A stretch of DNA of 37,410 nt from a virus. The translations under genes were made by a program, and so were the position numbers. The notes under the pieces were generated by a model. That model had not been told where the DNA came from, made no database searches, and was given only the letters and a program-made list of their open reading frames with translations. Position 1 is the stretch's first letter; every line of letters starts with the position of its first letter. Positions 1-5,282 of the stretch are shown here, piece by piece. The DNA is taken from IMG/VR virus record IMGVR_UViG_3300032240_000857, positions 1-37,410 of that record. One strand, written 5' to 3'.

Positions 1-138
1 AGACATCACACAATCCTCAATGCGCTCAGTAATAGCACTTTCGGTGGGATTCTCAACATGTTTGTGTGCCAATCTATAACCACGACGCACACCTTGTTCA
101 ATCGCCATCTCTAAGATGACACGAGTTTTAGCTTTCAT
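1..138 (-). CDS. Small conserved-type phage protein, C-terminus cut by window edge
   Basis: Reading frame open from an ATG at 138 to the left edge of the window (46 codons visible, no stop). The visible protein begins MKAKTRVILEMAIEQGVRRG, a basic helical start. The start is chosen because it overlaps the stop of the preceding gene as ATGA and has a GAGGGA-type ribosome site about ten bases upstream; an in-frame ATG at 147 is possible but lies too close to that site. It is the last visible gene of the operon that starts at the 748-776 promoter. Function unknown. The general look, a short helical protein in a chain of ATGA-coupled genes, is typical of cyanophage accessory operons. Confidence 0.75.
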   Translation of the reverse strand, partial: MKAKTRVILEMAIEQGVRRGYRLAHKHVENPTESAITERIEDCVMS

Positions 139-311
139 TCCATCCATTCCCTCAAATCAACAACATCATGCCATTCTAAAGGATACTCTTCTTGTTCGAG
201 TTCCTTCCATTTTGCTTCTGCTTCTTCTTTAGTAGCATAACATCCAACCCAATCACCAGTAAAAGGAGCAGGATAATAATTGTATCCAGCAATTAAAAGA
301 TAAGGTTTCAT
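135..311 (-). CDS. Hypothetical 58-residue protein
   Basis: Translated by hand from ATG at 311: begins MKPYLLIAGYNYYPAPFTGD and ends DLREWME. Its start overlaps the stop of the upstream 71-residue gene (ATGA) and its stop overlaps the start of the downstream partial gene (ATGA), so translation is probably coupled through the whole chain. The N-terminal half is rich in aromatic residues and could form a beta-hairpin. The middle (roughly residues 26-43) is a charged helix rich in Lys and Glu. No catalytic motif is seen. Function unknown; the reality of the gene rests on the double overlap and the protein-like composition. Confidence 0.7.
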   Translation of the reverse strand: MKPYLLIAGYNYYPAPFTGDWVGCYATKEEAEAKWKELEQEEYPLEWHDVVDLREWME

Positions 312-523
312 TCAATCACCTCCCAGTGAGCATCTGCTTTATCACCAAAACGATTTGTGCCAGTACGAGTGCTGACCCACATAAAGTATTTACGATTCTC
401 GGAAGCAAGAAACAACTCACCACCAGTATCCTGCTCTACAATACAAACAGGGTTGCCCTCCATTGTGTTAGCAAGACGATTCTTTGCCTTGCTGGATTTA
501 GGTTTGACTACAACTTTTCTCAT
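308..523 (-). CDS. Hypothetical 71-residue basic protein
   Basis: The start is taken at ATG 523 rather than further upstream, because this ATG overlaps the stop of the membrane-protein gene as ATGA and because the upstream extension is an implausible Cys/Tyr-rich shadow of that gene. The protein begins MRKVVVKPKSSKAKNRLANT and ends in an acidic stretch. The N-terminal 18 residues are very basic. The remainder alternates polar and hydrophobic residues (VCIVEQ, ELFLAS, KYFMWVS), suggesting a small beta-barrel that could bind nucleic acid. That is inference only. It sits in the ATGA-coupled operon behind the 748-776 promoter. Confidence 0.75.
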   Translation of the reverse strand: MRKVVVKPKSSKAKNRLANTMEGNPVCIVEQDTGGELFLASENRKYFMWVSTRTGTNRFGDKADAHWEVIE

Positions 524-723
524 TTGGTAGCTTCGGCAATAGCAGCAATAACAAGAAGAATAGCAATAAAACCAAGCACAATTAGAGCATGAATCCAAAT
601 AGGAGACAATACCCACCACCAAGACCAAGTAACATGGCCAGTCAGTTTCAGACCAATAAACAGAATAGTCAGCAGACCAGTGAAACTGGTGCCACCAGAA
701 GACGAAGAACTGTTGTTAGACAT
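520..723 (-). CDS. Small membrane protein with two transmembrane helices
   Basis: A 67-residue protein starting at ATG 723. It opens with a Ser/Gly-rich cytoplasmic-type tail (MSNNSSSSSGG), then has a hydrophobic segment at about residues 14-31 and a second, longer one at about 38-63, joined by a WSWWWVLSPIW motif. Similar small phage proteins are often labelled transmembrane Fragile-X-F protein in databases, a name that carries no known phage function. The longer in-frame extension to 828 is rejected because it reads through a sigma70-like promoter (748-776). This is the first gene of the operon. A role at the host inner membrane is likely but unspecified. Confidence 0.8.
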   Translation of the reverse strand: MSNNSSSSSGGTSFTGLLTILFIGLKLTGHVTWSWWWVLSPIWIHALIVLGFIAILLVIAAIAEATK

Positions 724-747
724 GGCGTGTCTTTCGTTGATGTATGT

Positions 748-776
748 AATATAACACCCCTCAACACGGATGTCAA
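748..776 (-). promoter_or_regulatory. Sigma70-type promoter, TTGACA-17-TATATT
   Basis: On the minus strand a perfect -35 (776-771) is followed by a 17-base spacer and TATATT (753-748, five of six matches to TATAAT). The first gene, the membrane protein, starts 25 bases downstream of the -10. The promoter lies wholly within a 12-base-pair inverted repeat plus its flank (755-782). Confidence 0.85.
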
Positions 777-782
777 GGGGTG
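755..782 (-). terminator. 12-bp hairpin overlapping a promoter, possible terminator
   Basis: The minus-strand RNA can form a 12-bp stem (two G-U pairs) closed by a UCCG tetraloop, followed by GTTATATTAC. The stem sits between the end of the 91-residue gene (794) and the start of the membrane-protein gene (723). The trailing U-run is poor, so termination may be partial. The -35 element of the promoter is inside the stem. Confidence 0.55.
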
Positions 783-793
783 ATTGATAAGCA

Positions 794-1069
794 TTACTGA
801 TATGATTCTCCCCGATGATATCTGTCAAAGTTGCGTGGTGCTGATGTCAGAAAATCACAGCGAATCTCAAACCACTTCCAGCGGAATGAGAATCCTGTGA
901 GTGAGCGACTACCGAAGCTAATCAGTAGCATTGGAAATATTTCAGTGGCGGGGTATTCATCCCACTGAATAACAACATCCATTAATGCAAAATGTGGATA
1001 GAATGAGAACACTTGGTAATACCATTCGTGCCCGTAATCTTCGTAGTGGTAATAGTTGAAGAGTTTCAT
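794..1069 (-). CDS. Hypothetical 91-residue aromatic-rich protein
   Basis: Begins MKLFNYYHYEDYGHEWYYQV. It is unusually rich in Tyr, Phe and Trp and alternates aromatic and polar residues, consistent with a beta-sheet fold. Its ATG at 1069 overlaps the stop of the upstream 70-residue gene as ATGA, so the two are translationally coupled. It is the last gene before the hairpin and promoter at 748-782, and is therefore the likely end of the operon that begins at the 3121-3150 promoter. No known domain or catalytic motif is recognised. Confidence 0.75.
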   Translation of the reverse strand: MKLFNYYHYEDYGHEWYYQVFSFYPHFALMDVVIQWDEYPATEIFPMLLISFGSRSLTGFSFRWKWFEIRCDFLTSAPRNFDRYHRGESYQ

Positions 1070-1278
1070 TTTCCTAACCTCAATACACGCTCATCAGACA
1101 GATGGGGATGATACAAATCATCATATGGGTAGATGTATTCATTATACCAACCCACATTGATGGTTTCCCAAAACTCACCATAACCCCATCTATCACCTTC
1201 GTTATAGGATTCTAGGGCACCACAGATGTAGTGGAATCCATCAATAAAGTCATCCCATTTGCTTTCTTTAAATCTCAT
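1066..1278 (-). CDS. Hypothetical 70-residue protein
   Basis: The start is placed at ATG 1278, which has a good GAGGA ribosome site five bases upstream and overlaps the previous gene by only 11 bases. The further upstream ATG at 1314 would give 82 residues and a 47-base overlap. The protein begins MRFKESKWDDFIDGFHYICG and has many acidic and aromatic residues, including a run of Tyr/Asp around residues 47-54. It is coupled to the next gene by ATGA. Function unknown. Confidence 0.75.
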   Translation of the reverse strand: MRFKESKWDDFIDGFHYICGALESYNEGDRWGYGEFWETINVGWYNEYIYPYDDLYHPHLSDERVLRLGK

Positions 1279-1462
1279 CCCATTCCTCATAGCGTGTGTT
1301 AATCTTACCATCATTCAGAAAAATATTCAAGTGCCCTGTGCGACCATCTTCCATATAGAATGCCATCCACACATGCTCACCTTCATCCATCACCTCGTAG
1401 TGATAGGATTTGATATTCTCAAGCAAAAACTCGTCTGGGTTGAATAGTTCTTTGTCAGTCAT
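1268..1462 (-). CDS. Hypothetical 64-residue acidic protein
   Basis: Starts at ATG 1462, which overlaps the stop of the upstream 58-residue gene (ATGA), and ends 11 bases inside the next gene. The sequence starts MTDKELFNPDEFLLENIKSY and continues with amphipathic strands (HVWMAFYMEDGRTGHLNIFL), suggesting a small alpha/beta or beta-sheet fold. It is strongly acidic. No known family is recognised, and nothing in the context suggests more than an accessory role during infection. Confidence 0.75.
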   Translation of the reverse strand: MTDKELFNPDEFLLENIKSYHYEVMDEGEHVWMAFYMEDGRTGHLNIFLNDGKINTRYEEWDEI

Positions 1463-1635
1463 AATACATCAAACAAATGTGCCATACCAACCAGTTTACC
1501 ATAGATTTTAGAATAAAACAATTTAGTAAACCTATCGTTGTCTTCTTGTAACATTTCAACCTTAACAAGTGCCATCAATGCTTGAACCTCAGCAGGATTC
1601 AAATCAGCATCTACATTATGTTCTGTGACTTCCAT
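1459..1635 (-). CDS. Hypothetical 58-residue helical protein
   Basis: Translated by hand from ATG 1635. It begins MEVTEHNVDADLNPAEVQAL and ends GMAHLFDVL. The gene fills the space between its neighbours exactly: its start overlaps the upstream stop as TAATG and its stop overlaps the downstream start as ATGA. The protein is predicted to be mostly helical, with heptad-like hydrophobics in the middle (VQALMALVKVEML). Function unknown. The two junction overlaps are the main evidence that it is a real gene. Confidence 0.75.
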   Translation of the reverse strand: MEVTEHNVDADLNPAEVQALMALVKVEMLQEDNDRFTKLFYSKIYGKLVGMAHLFDVL

Positions 1636-2045
1636 TATGAATAGTTAAAGTAGAAGTGTGTTTCCCAATCAAGTGCTGGTTGGTCTCTACGTTCAATCAT
1701 CTTCACAACATATGGAGGAATAAGATTAGCATACTGAATCATAAACTCTTCCTGTGTTGGGAATGTTAGACCATGCATATAATGGTCAGCACCTTCACCA
1801 ACAAACTTAGCAAACCTTTCAAGGTCGTAATCTCTGCCATCGTATAGACCATAGTTACGGCATACTTTTAACCAGTAAGACATACCCTCACCAGTAGCAA
1901 AGTATTCAATCGCAAAGAAACGATAGAATGGTCGCTCAGTTTTAGCAAGCTCTTCTAATGCTGGTGTATACTCTTCGATTGCTTCTTTAGCAATGTTGAC
2001 TGCTTCTCTTTTTGCTGCTTCTTCAAGCATTTCTTCGTGTGTCAT
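1635..2045 (-). CDS. Hypothetical 136-residue protein
   Basis: Begins with a Glu/Ala-rich helix (MTHEEMLEEAAKREAVNIAK), followed by a mixed region with several Tyr/Phe clusters and ending FYFNYS. It is the largest protein of the left-end operon. It starts 23 bases inside the preceding gene and is joined to the next gene by TAATG. No signal peptide, transmembrane segment or recognisable catalytic motif is seen. Function unknown. Confidence 0.8.
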   Translation of the reverse strand: MTHEEMLEEAAKREAVNIAKEAIEEYTPALEELAKTERPFYRFFAIEYFATGEGMSYWLKVCRNYGLYDGRDYDLERFAKFVGEGADHYMHGLTFPTQEEFMIQYANLIPPYVVKMIERRDQPALDWETHFYFNYS

Positions 2046-2325
2046 AGCTCACCTCAAAACATACTGAGTTAAATTTACCTTTGATGCCTCTAAGTTCTAT
2101 TTTAGAATGTTGTGCGTGTATGTGAACATGCTCAACATAATATTTGTCGCCTACAAATAATACAGGATTGGGGTCATCATTGCTACCCCATTGAATCTGC
2201 TCTGGCGAACATCCGAGGAACTTTACAGTGTCTCCTACTTTGATTCTATCCATTAATGCCCACCCTAAATTAGGCCAAGTATCTCTATATATTTGATTGA
2301 GACGTTCGTTACCGTAATCAATCAC
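2023..2325 (-). CDS. Hypothetical protein, small beta-barrel (SH3-like?)
   Basis: The frame opens with GTG at 2325, inside the last codons of the upstream gene, giving 100 residues. An alternative ATG at 2253 (residue 25) is preceded by AGGGTGG at good spacing and would give a 76-residue protein starting MDRIKVGDTVKFLG. The latter is the classic look of a small SH3- or KOW-like barrel, with IKVGDTVKFLG, KYYVEHVHIH and KIELRGIKGKF as alternating strands. Which start is used is open: GTG fits the tight packing of the operon, ATG has the better ribosome site. No specific function can be named. Confidence 0.7.
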   Translation of the reverse strand: MIDYGNERLNQIYRDTWPNLGWALMDRIKVGDTVKFLGCSPEQIQWGSNDDPNPVLFVGDKYYVEHVHIHAQHSKIELRGIKGKFNSVCFEVSYDTRRNA

Positions 2326-2530
2326 CGTTGTGTTTTGGTTCGCTTACATAGGTGCGTGGGTGGTATTTAAGATACTCAAAGAACGTTAATTTCATTTCTT
2401 TTTGTGTCATGCCACAGTGTTTAGCAGCAGCAGGAAGTGTCATTGTGCAATAAAACAACGCTTCATTTGCCTTTTTGACATTCTCTGGGGTTGTTTTAAC
2501 TGCTGGTTCTTTAAGATATAGGTAACTCAA
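2318..2530 (-). CDS. Small protein with possible helix-turn-helix
   Basis: A 70-residue protein. Residues about 17-56 read as three helices, with AAAKHCGMTQKEMKLTFFEY resembling a helix-turn-helix (helix, CGMT turn, recognition-like helix). It could be a DNA-binding regulator, but no operator or known family is identified. The start ATG overlaps the stop of the upstream 62-residue gene by four bases. The C-terminal tail is polar and basic (SEPKHNGD). Confidence 0.65.
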   Translation of the reverse strand: MSYLYLKEPAVKTTPENVKKANEALFYCTMTLPAAAKHCGMTQKEMKLTFFEYLKYHPRTYVSEPKHNGD

Positions 2531-2715
2531 TCAGTTGCCCTCCATTGTTTAAGATTAGTGCGAACAGTTTGAAATTCTTCTACATGCTGCAGAATGCGGT
2601 GTGCTGTCTCTTTCAGATCTTGTTGGGTTTCTTCGTTATCCCAATCAGAAATTTCAGTCCAAACCCAATAGATTTCATCAACGATTGAATCAATCAGTTG
2701 GTCATAATGAGTCAT
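2527..2715 (-). CDS. Hypothetical 62-residue helical protein
   Basis: Begins MTHYDQLIDSIVDEIYWVWT and appears to be all-helical and acidic at the N-terminal end, more basic at the end (TNLKQWRATD). A strong GGAGG ribosome site lies in the end of the upstream 41-residue gene, six bases before the ATG, and the ATG overlaps that gene's stop. The arrangement suggests coupled translation. Function unknown. Confidence 0.75.
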   Translation of the reverse strand: MTHYDQLIDSIVDEIYWVWTEISDWDNEETQQDLKETAHRILQHVEEFQTVRTNLKQWRATD

Positions 2716-2837
2716 TTAATTACCTCCAGTTGACGCTTGAGCGCCTGTTTACGAGCTTTTGCCTGACGCAACATCTGAGGTTTAAGAGTACGTTTGGCGT
2801 CTTTTTTAGAGTGATGTTGCCAGTTTGGAGTGGTCAT
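2712..2837 (-). CDS. Very small basic protein (41 residues)
   Basis: Translated by hand from ATG 2837: MTTPNWQHHSKKDAKRTLKP, then a Lys/Arg-rich helix (RQAKARKQALKRQLEVIK). A good AAGGA ribosome site lies upstream (near 2845). Its end carries the GGAGG site and the ATGA-type junction for the next gene. The high positive charge, about a third Lys plus Arg, suggests nucleic-acid binding, which is inference only. Confidence 0.7.
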   Translation of the reverse strand: MTTPNWQHHSKKDAKRTLKPQMLRQAKARKQALKRQLEVIK

Positions 2838-2865
2838 CGTTCTGTCCTTTATATTTTATATAGGA

Positions 2866-3096
2866 TTATTCAAATTTGGGAACAGTGTAATAGGAAACCA
2901 CGTCGCCCGCTTTAGCAGTACCCCATTCGTGGAACTCTTCACAGAGCGCCAGAATATCTGCTTGACGATCTTGCCCATCAAGGATTTCGAAACGTGCTTC
3001 AACATGGTCGAGAATATCTGAGATAACATTCTCAACCTCTTCCGAGTTAATCATCGGAATCACGCCATCGTCGCCGTAATCAATGATGCCTTTCAT
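2866..3096 (-). CDS. Hypothetical 76-residue acidic protein
   Basis: First gene behind the 3121-3150 promoter. It begins MKGIIDYGDDGVIPMINSEE and is strongly acidic with two amphipathic helices in the middle (residues about 18-52). The start ATG at 3096 has no clear Shine-Dalgarno sequence, but no better start exists between the promoter and the conserved-looking body. Function unknown. The gap to the next gene is 28 bases and holds that gene's ribosome site. Confidence 0.75.
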   Translation of the reverse strand: MKGIIDYGDDGVIPMINSEEVENVISDILDHVEARFEILDGQDRQADILALCEEFHEWGTAKAGDVVSYYTVPKFE

Positions 3097-3120
3097 GGGT
3101 CTTGGGTTCAGTGCTTTGCT

Positions 3121-3150
3121 ACTGTAGCACCCCTGTCAACCGCTTGTCAA
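3121..3150 (-). promoter_or_regulatory. Sigma70-like promoter, TTGACA-18-TACAGT
   Basis: The minus strand carries a perfect -35 (3150-3145), an 18-base spacer and TACAGT (3126-3121, four of six). A second TTGACA lies within the spacer. The -35 contains the stop codon of the preceding glutaredoxin-like gene. It would drive the small-gene run from 3096 to about 794. Confidence 0.7.
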
Positions 3151-3434
3151 GCCCCCTCGGCAGATTTGAAGAAACTTGACGAAATCAACCCATCTCTAAT
3201 GAATTTGCGAATAACGTAGTTATAGCTACCAATTGCCACGCCATCTATAACTACAAAAGGTAAACTTTCTTTCCAATCTATTGCAATATTTTGATTAAAA
3301 TATTCTTCTGTTATATCTTGCCCAACTACAACATATTCAGATTCAACTGAAGTAATAGAATACAATTCTTTCAATTGAGCAAGCGGCAAAGATAAAGTAT
3401 TACCATCTAATGTAATATATGTTTTAATCTTCAT
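3147..3434 (-). CDS. Glutaredoxin-fold-like protein without cysteines
   Basis: A 95-residue protein with the start taken at ATG 3434, which has a GGAAG site upstream and overlaps the previous stop by 11 bases; an upstream start at 3476 would add 14 residues inside the neighbouring gene. Residues 58-74 (LPFVVIDGVAIGSYNYV) match the C-terminal half of glutaredoxins, where a cis-Pro follows Leu/Val and an IDG-IGGYDD-like segment binds glutathione. The N-terminal part could supply the first strand and helix. The protein has no cysteine at all, so the redox CPxC site is absent. If the fold is right, it is a non-catalytic or structural derivative. It is the last gene of the fibre block. Confidence 0.55.
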   Translation of the reverse strand: MKIKTYITLDGNTLSLPLAQLKELYSITSVESEYVVVGQDITEEYFNQNIAIDWKESLPFVVIDGVAIGSYNYVIRKFIRDGLISSSFFKSAEGA

Positions 3435-3789
3435 TTTTTCTTCCACTAAAAGAATTATCGTGTGGCACAGTACCATCTGGAGCTACGACATAAACATATA
3501 TCCAATATTTTTCATCAACTAAAGATTTTACTGGAAACCATTCAGCACATTTTTCTATAGCATATGTTTGAGTGGTAAATTCATAAAAAGTATAATCATT
3601 ATCAAATATTTCTTCGTATTCTGTTTCCGAAATGATATCAAGATAATAATCTTTCACTTCTTTTTTATCTTCTTCACTGAGGTGATAATGATATTTTGTG
3701 TTATCTATACACACAATATATTTGTTTTGCAATTTAGCATAAAGAGCACACAAATCATATACTCTCATTGGATTCATAGAAATCAACAT
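3424..3789 (-). CDS. Hypothetical 121-residue protein
   Basis: The start is placed at ATG 3789, directly after the stop of the chaperone-like gene (TGA-T-ATG) and about nine bases behind a GAGG site. An ATG at 3855 would need a 65-base overlap. The sequence begins MLISMNPMRVYDLCALYAKL, is rich in Tyr, Asp and Glu, and has an aromatic C-terminal segment (EKYWIYVYVVAPDG). No domain is recognised. Because it lies between tail-fibre and oxygenase genes on one side and a glutaredoxin-like gene on the other, a role in fibre maturation is possible, but only from context. Confidence 0.7.
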   Translation of the reverse strand: MLISMNPMRVYDLCALYAKLQNKYIVCIDNTKYHYHLSEEDKKEVKDYYLDIISETEYEEIFDNDYTFYEFTTQTYAIEKCAEWFPVKSLVDEKYWIYVYVVAPDGTVPHDNSFSGRKNED

Positions 3790-3790
3790 A

Positions 3791-4660
3791 TCAGTTATCC
3801 TCAGAATTAATTGGTTGTGGTTTTTCCCAATCACTAGACATATGATTTTCTTCAATAAATCTAATCATTTCTTCCAATGTATTTTCTGGCGCAGAAACCA
3901 CATTGATATCTTTATCTTCTAATGGGAAAGTTGAAACAGAAACTGCAATATAATTTAATATTTTTTGAGTATAATTTTCTAAATTATTATTCGTTAATTG
4001 ATAATACTGATAATCTTTAGTTTCAGCATCTGCTTCTTTCGATAAGTATGGTTGTTTGTATCCACGTTTTTTGTAAATATCAGGACTTATTGGAAAAAGT
4101 ATTTCATATGGATTATAATCTTTTTGCTCTTGTGGAATATCTCTTAATACTTGTCTATAAGTTTTCCACATTTCTTTTTCTTCATCGGAAATAGTCGAAT
4201 CTGGAAGAAAAATCCAATCACTTTCGTCCAGCATAAATTTACGCAAAATTCTAATTTTGTTCCAATTTACTACCGATTGTCCAATATAAGCTGCTCTTAA
4301 TCGATCATTATATGTATTATTATTCGAGGAAACAAAAAGAATATAAAGTTCGATTAATTTTTCATATAAAGCATCTACTTCTTCACTAGAAATTTCTTGA
4401 ACTGGAAATTGATATGAAGACCAATAAAACTCACCAGTTTTGAAATTTTTGCAATATTTATTTTTTACTACCAATATTTCCCCAGTGGATGAATAGGAAA
4501 AAACTTCCAATTTATCTCTATCAGAATCCCAAAATGGATACAAAACATTGACAAAATTTTGTTGCCAAAAAGATTCTGATATGGTTTGAGTTTTGTGCTT
4601 ATATGTAATAGTTCTTTGCGAAGCATTTAAATATAATGCTGATTTTAATTCATCATCCAT
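3791..4660 (-). CDS. Tail-fibre assembly chaperone-like protein
   Basis: A 289-residue soluble protein. Residues 137-176 contain a pattern (IRILRKFMLDESDW, then LPDS, then MWKTYRQVLRDIP) that matches the R-x-x-x-L-x-x-x-D-W ... W-x-x-Y-R-x-x-L-R-D-I signature of phage tail assembly chaperones (family Phage_tail_APC). Such proteins are encoded beside fibres and help them fold or attach, and the gene lies just after the three collar-domain proteins and the oxygenase. The N-terminal ~100 residues and the C-terminal ~110 residues are not recognised. A candidate late promoter (GATAAATA) lies 44 bases upstream. Confidence 0.65.
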   Translation of the reverse strand: MDDELKSALYLNASQRTITYKHKTQTISESFWQQNFVNVLYPFWDSDRDKLEVFSYSSTGEILVVKNKYCKNFKTGEFYWSSYQFPVQEISSEEVDALYEKLIELYILFVSSNNNTYNDRLRAAYIGQSVVNWNKIRILRKFMLDESDWIFLPDSTISDEEKEMWKTYRQVLRDIPQEQKDYNPYEILFPISPDIYKKRGYKQPYLSKEADAETKDYQYYQLTNNNLENYTQKILNYIAVSVSTFPLEDKDINVVSAPENTLEEMIRFIEENHMSSDWEKPQPINSEDN

Positions 4661-4672
4661 TTTGTTATCTCG

Positions 4673-5278
4673 TTATGTTTTGGTAAACCATCCAGTTAAT
4701 ATGTATTTATCTTTGGTATAAACCGTTAATCCCCTATGCACATGTGTTAAACCAGCTGGCCAAATAATAACAGTTCCACATGTGGGGTTAATTCTTCTTT
4801 TTTGATATAAAAATTCTGTTTCTCCTTCATTATCTGGCATATCATTTAAATAAATTGCCCAAACCAATTCTCTGTTTGATGTTTCAAATGTCATATTTTC
4901 ATAATGCCAGACATGATATGCTCCACCAGGCATTGTTTTTTGTGCCTTAACGTAATAAGACCTTAAATGCACTGTACTTAATTGAGAATACTCTTCAATA
5001 TAATGCAATAAACAACAATTTAAATATTCATTAACTTTTCCTGTCAATTCATTATCTATATCGTTTAACATTACTGAAGTATCATATCTACCTATTTTTT
5101 TATTTTCAAATTGTTTACTGCCACTCATAATGAGATGAGAAGAATTTTTTAATCCTTTCTCTAATGTGTCGATAATATCATCGCACAACGCTTTTGGAAC
5201 AAAATTATTCCATGTACCAATAAAATCATCAAAATTGCCCACCATCAACTCAAGTGGTATCAACAGTTTATCATTCAT
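4673..5278 (-). CDS. 2-oxoglutarate/Fe(II)-dependent oxygenase (prolyl-4-hydroxylase type)
   Basis: A 201-residue protein with the double-stranded beta-helix core of the 2OG-Fe(II) superfamily. Likely iron ligands are H125 and E127 in the motif HVWHYEN, an HxE variant of the usual HxD, and H181 in THVHRG. K191 in DKYILTGW is the likely 2-oxoglutarate-binding residue. The WPAGLTHVHRG...KYILTGW layout is typical of phage P4H-like enzymes, which use oxygen and 2-oxoglutarate to hydroxylate protein side chains, commonly proline. The gene starts four bases after the last collar/fibre gene and precedes the chaperone-like gene. The likeliest target is therefore a tail-fibre protein, though this is inference. 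Confidence 0.85.
   Translation of the reverse strand: MNDKLLIPLELMVGNFDDFIGTWNNFVPKALCDDIIDTLEKGLKNSSHLIMSGSKQFENKKIGRYDTSVMLNDIDNELTGKVNEYLNCCLLHYIEEYSQLSTVHLRSYYVKAQKTMPGGAYHVWHYENMTFETSNRELVWAIYLNDMPDNEGETEFLYQKRRINPTCGTVIIWPAGLTHVHRGLTVYTKDKYILTGWFTKT
4704..4711 (-). promoter_or_regulatory. Candidate internal late promoter, GATAAATA
   Basis: Seven of eight matches to the T4 late consensus TATAAATA, lying in the 3' end of the oxygenase gene 44 bases before the chaperone-like gene. A single short match in AT-rich coding DNA can be chance. Confidence 0.35.
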
Positions 5279-5282
5279 AATT

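Noticed and set aside
524-628. N-terminal extension of the 71-residue gene to 628
   Set aside because: The extension is a Cys/Tyr-rich translation of the membrane-protein gene in another frame. The ATG at 523 forms an ATGA overlap and fits the operon.
724-828. N-terminal extension of the membrane protein to 828
   Set aside because: It would read through a TTGACA-17-TATATT promoter and its hairpin. The start at 723 gives a typical small membrane protein.
826-854. Another TTGACA (831-826, minus strand) upstream of 800
   Set aside because: No acceptable -10 hexamer is found at 16-18 bases.
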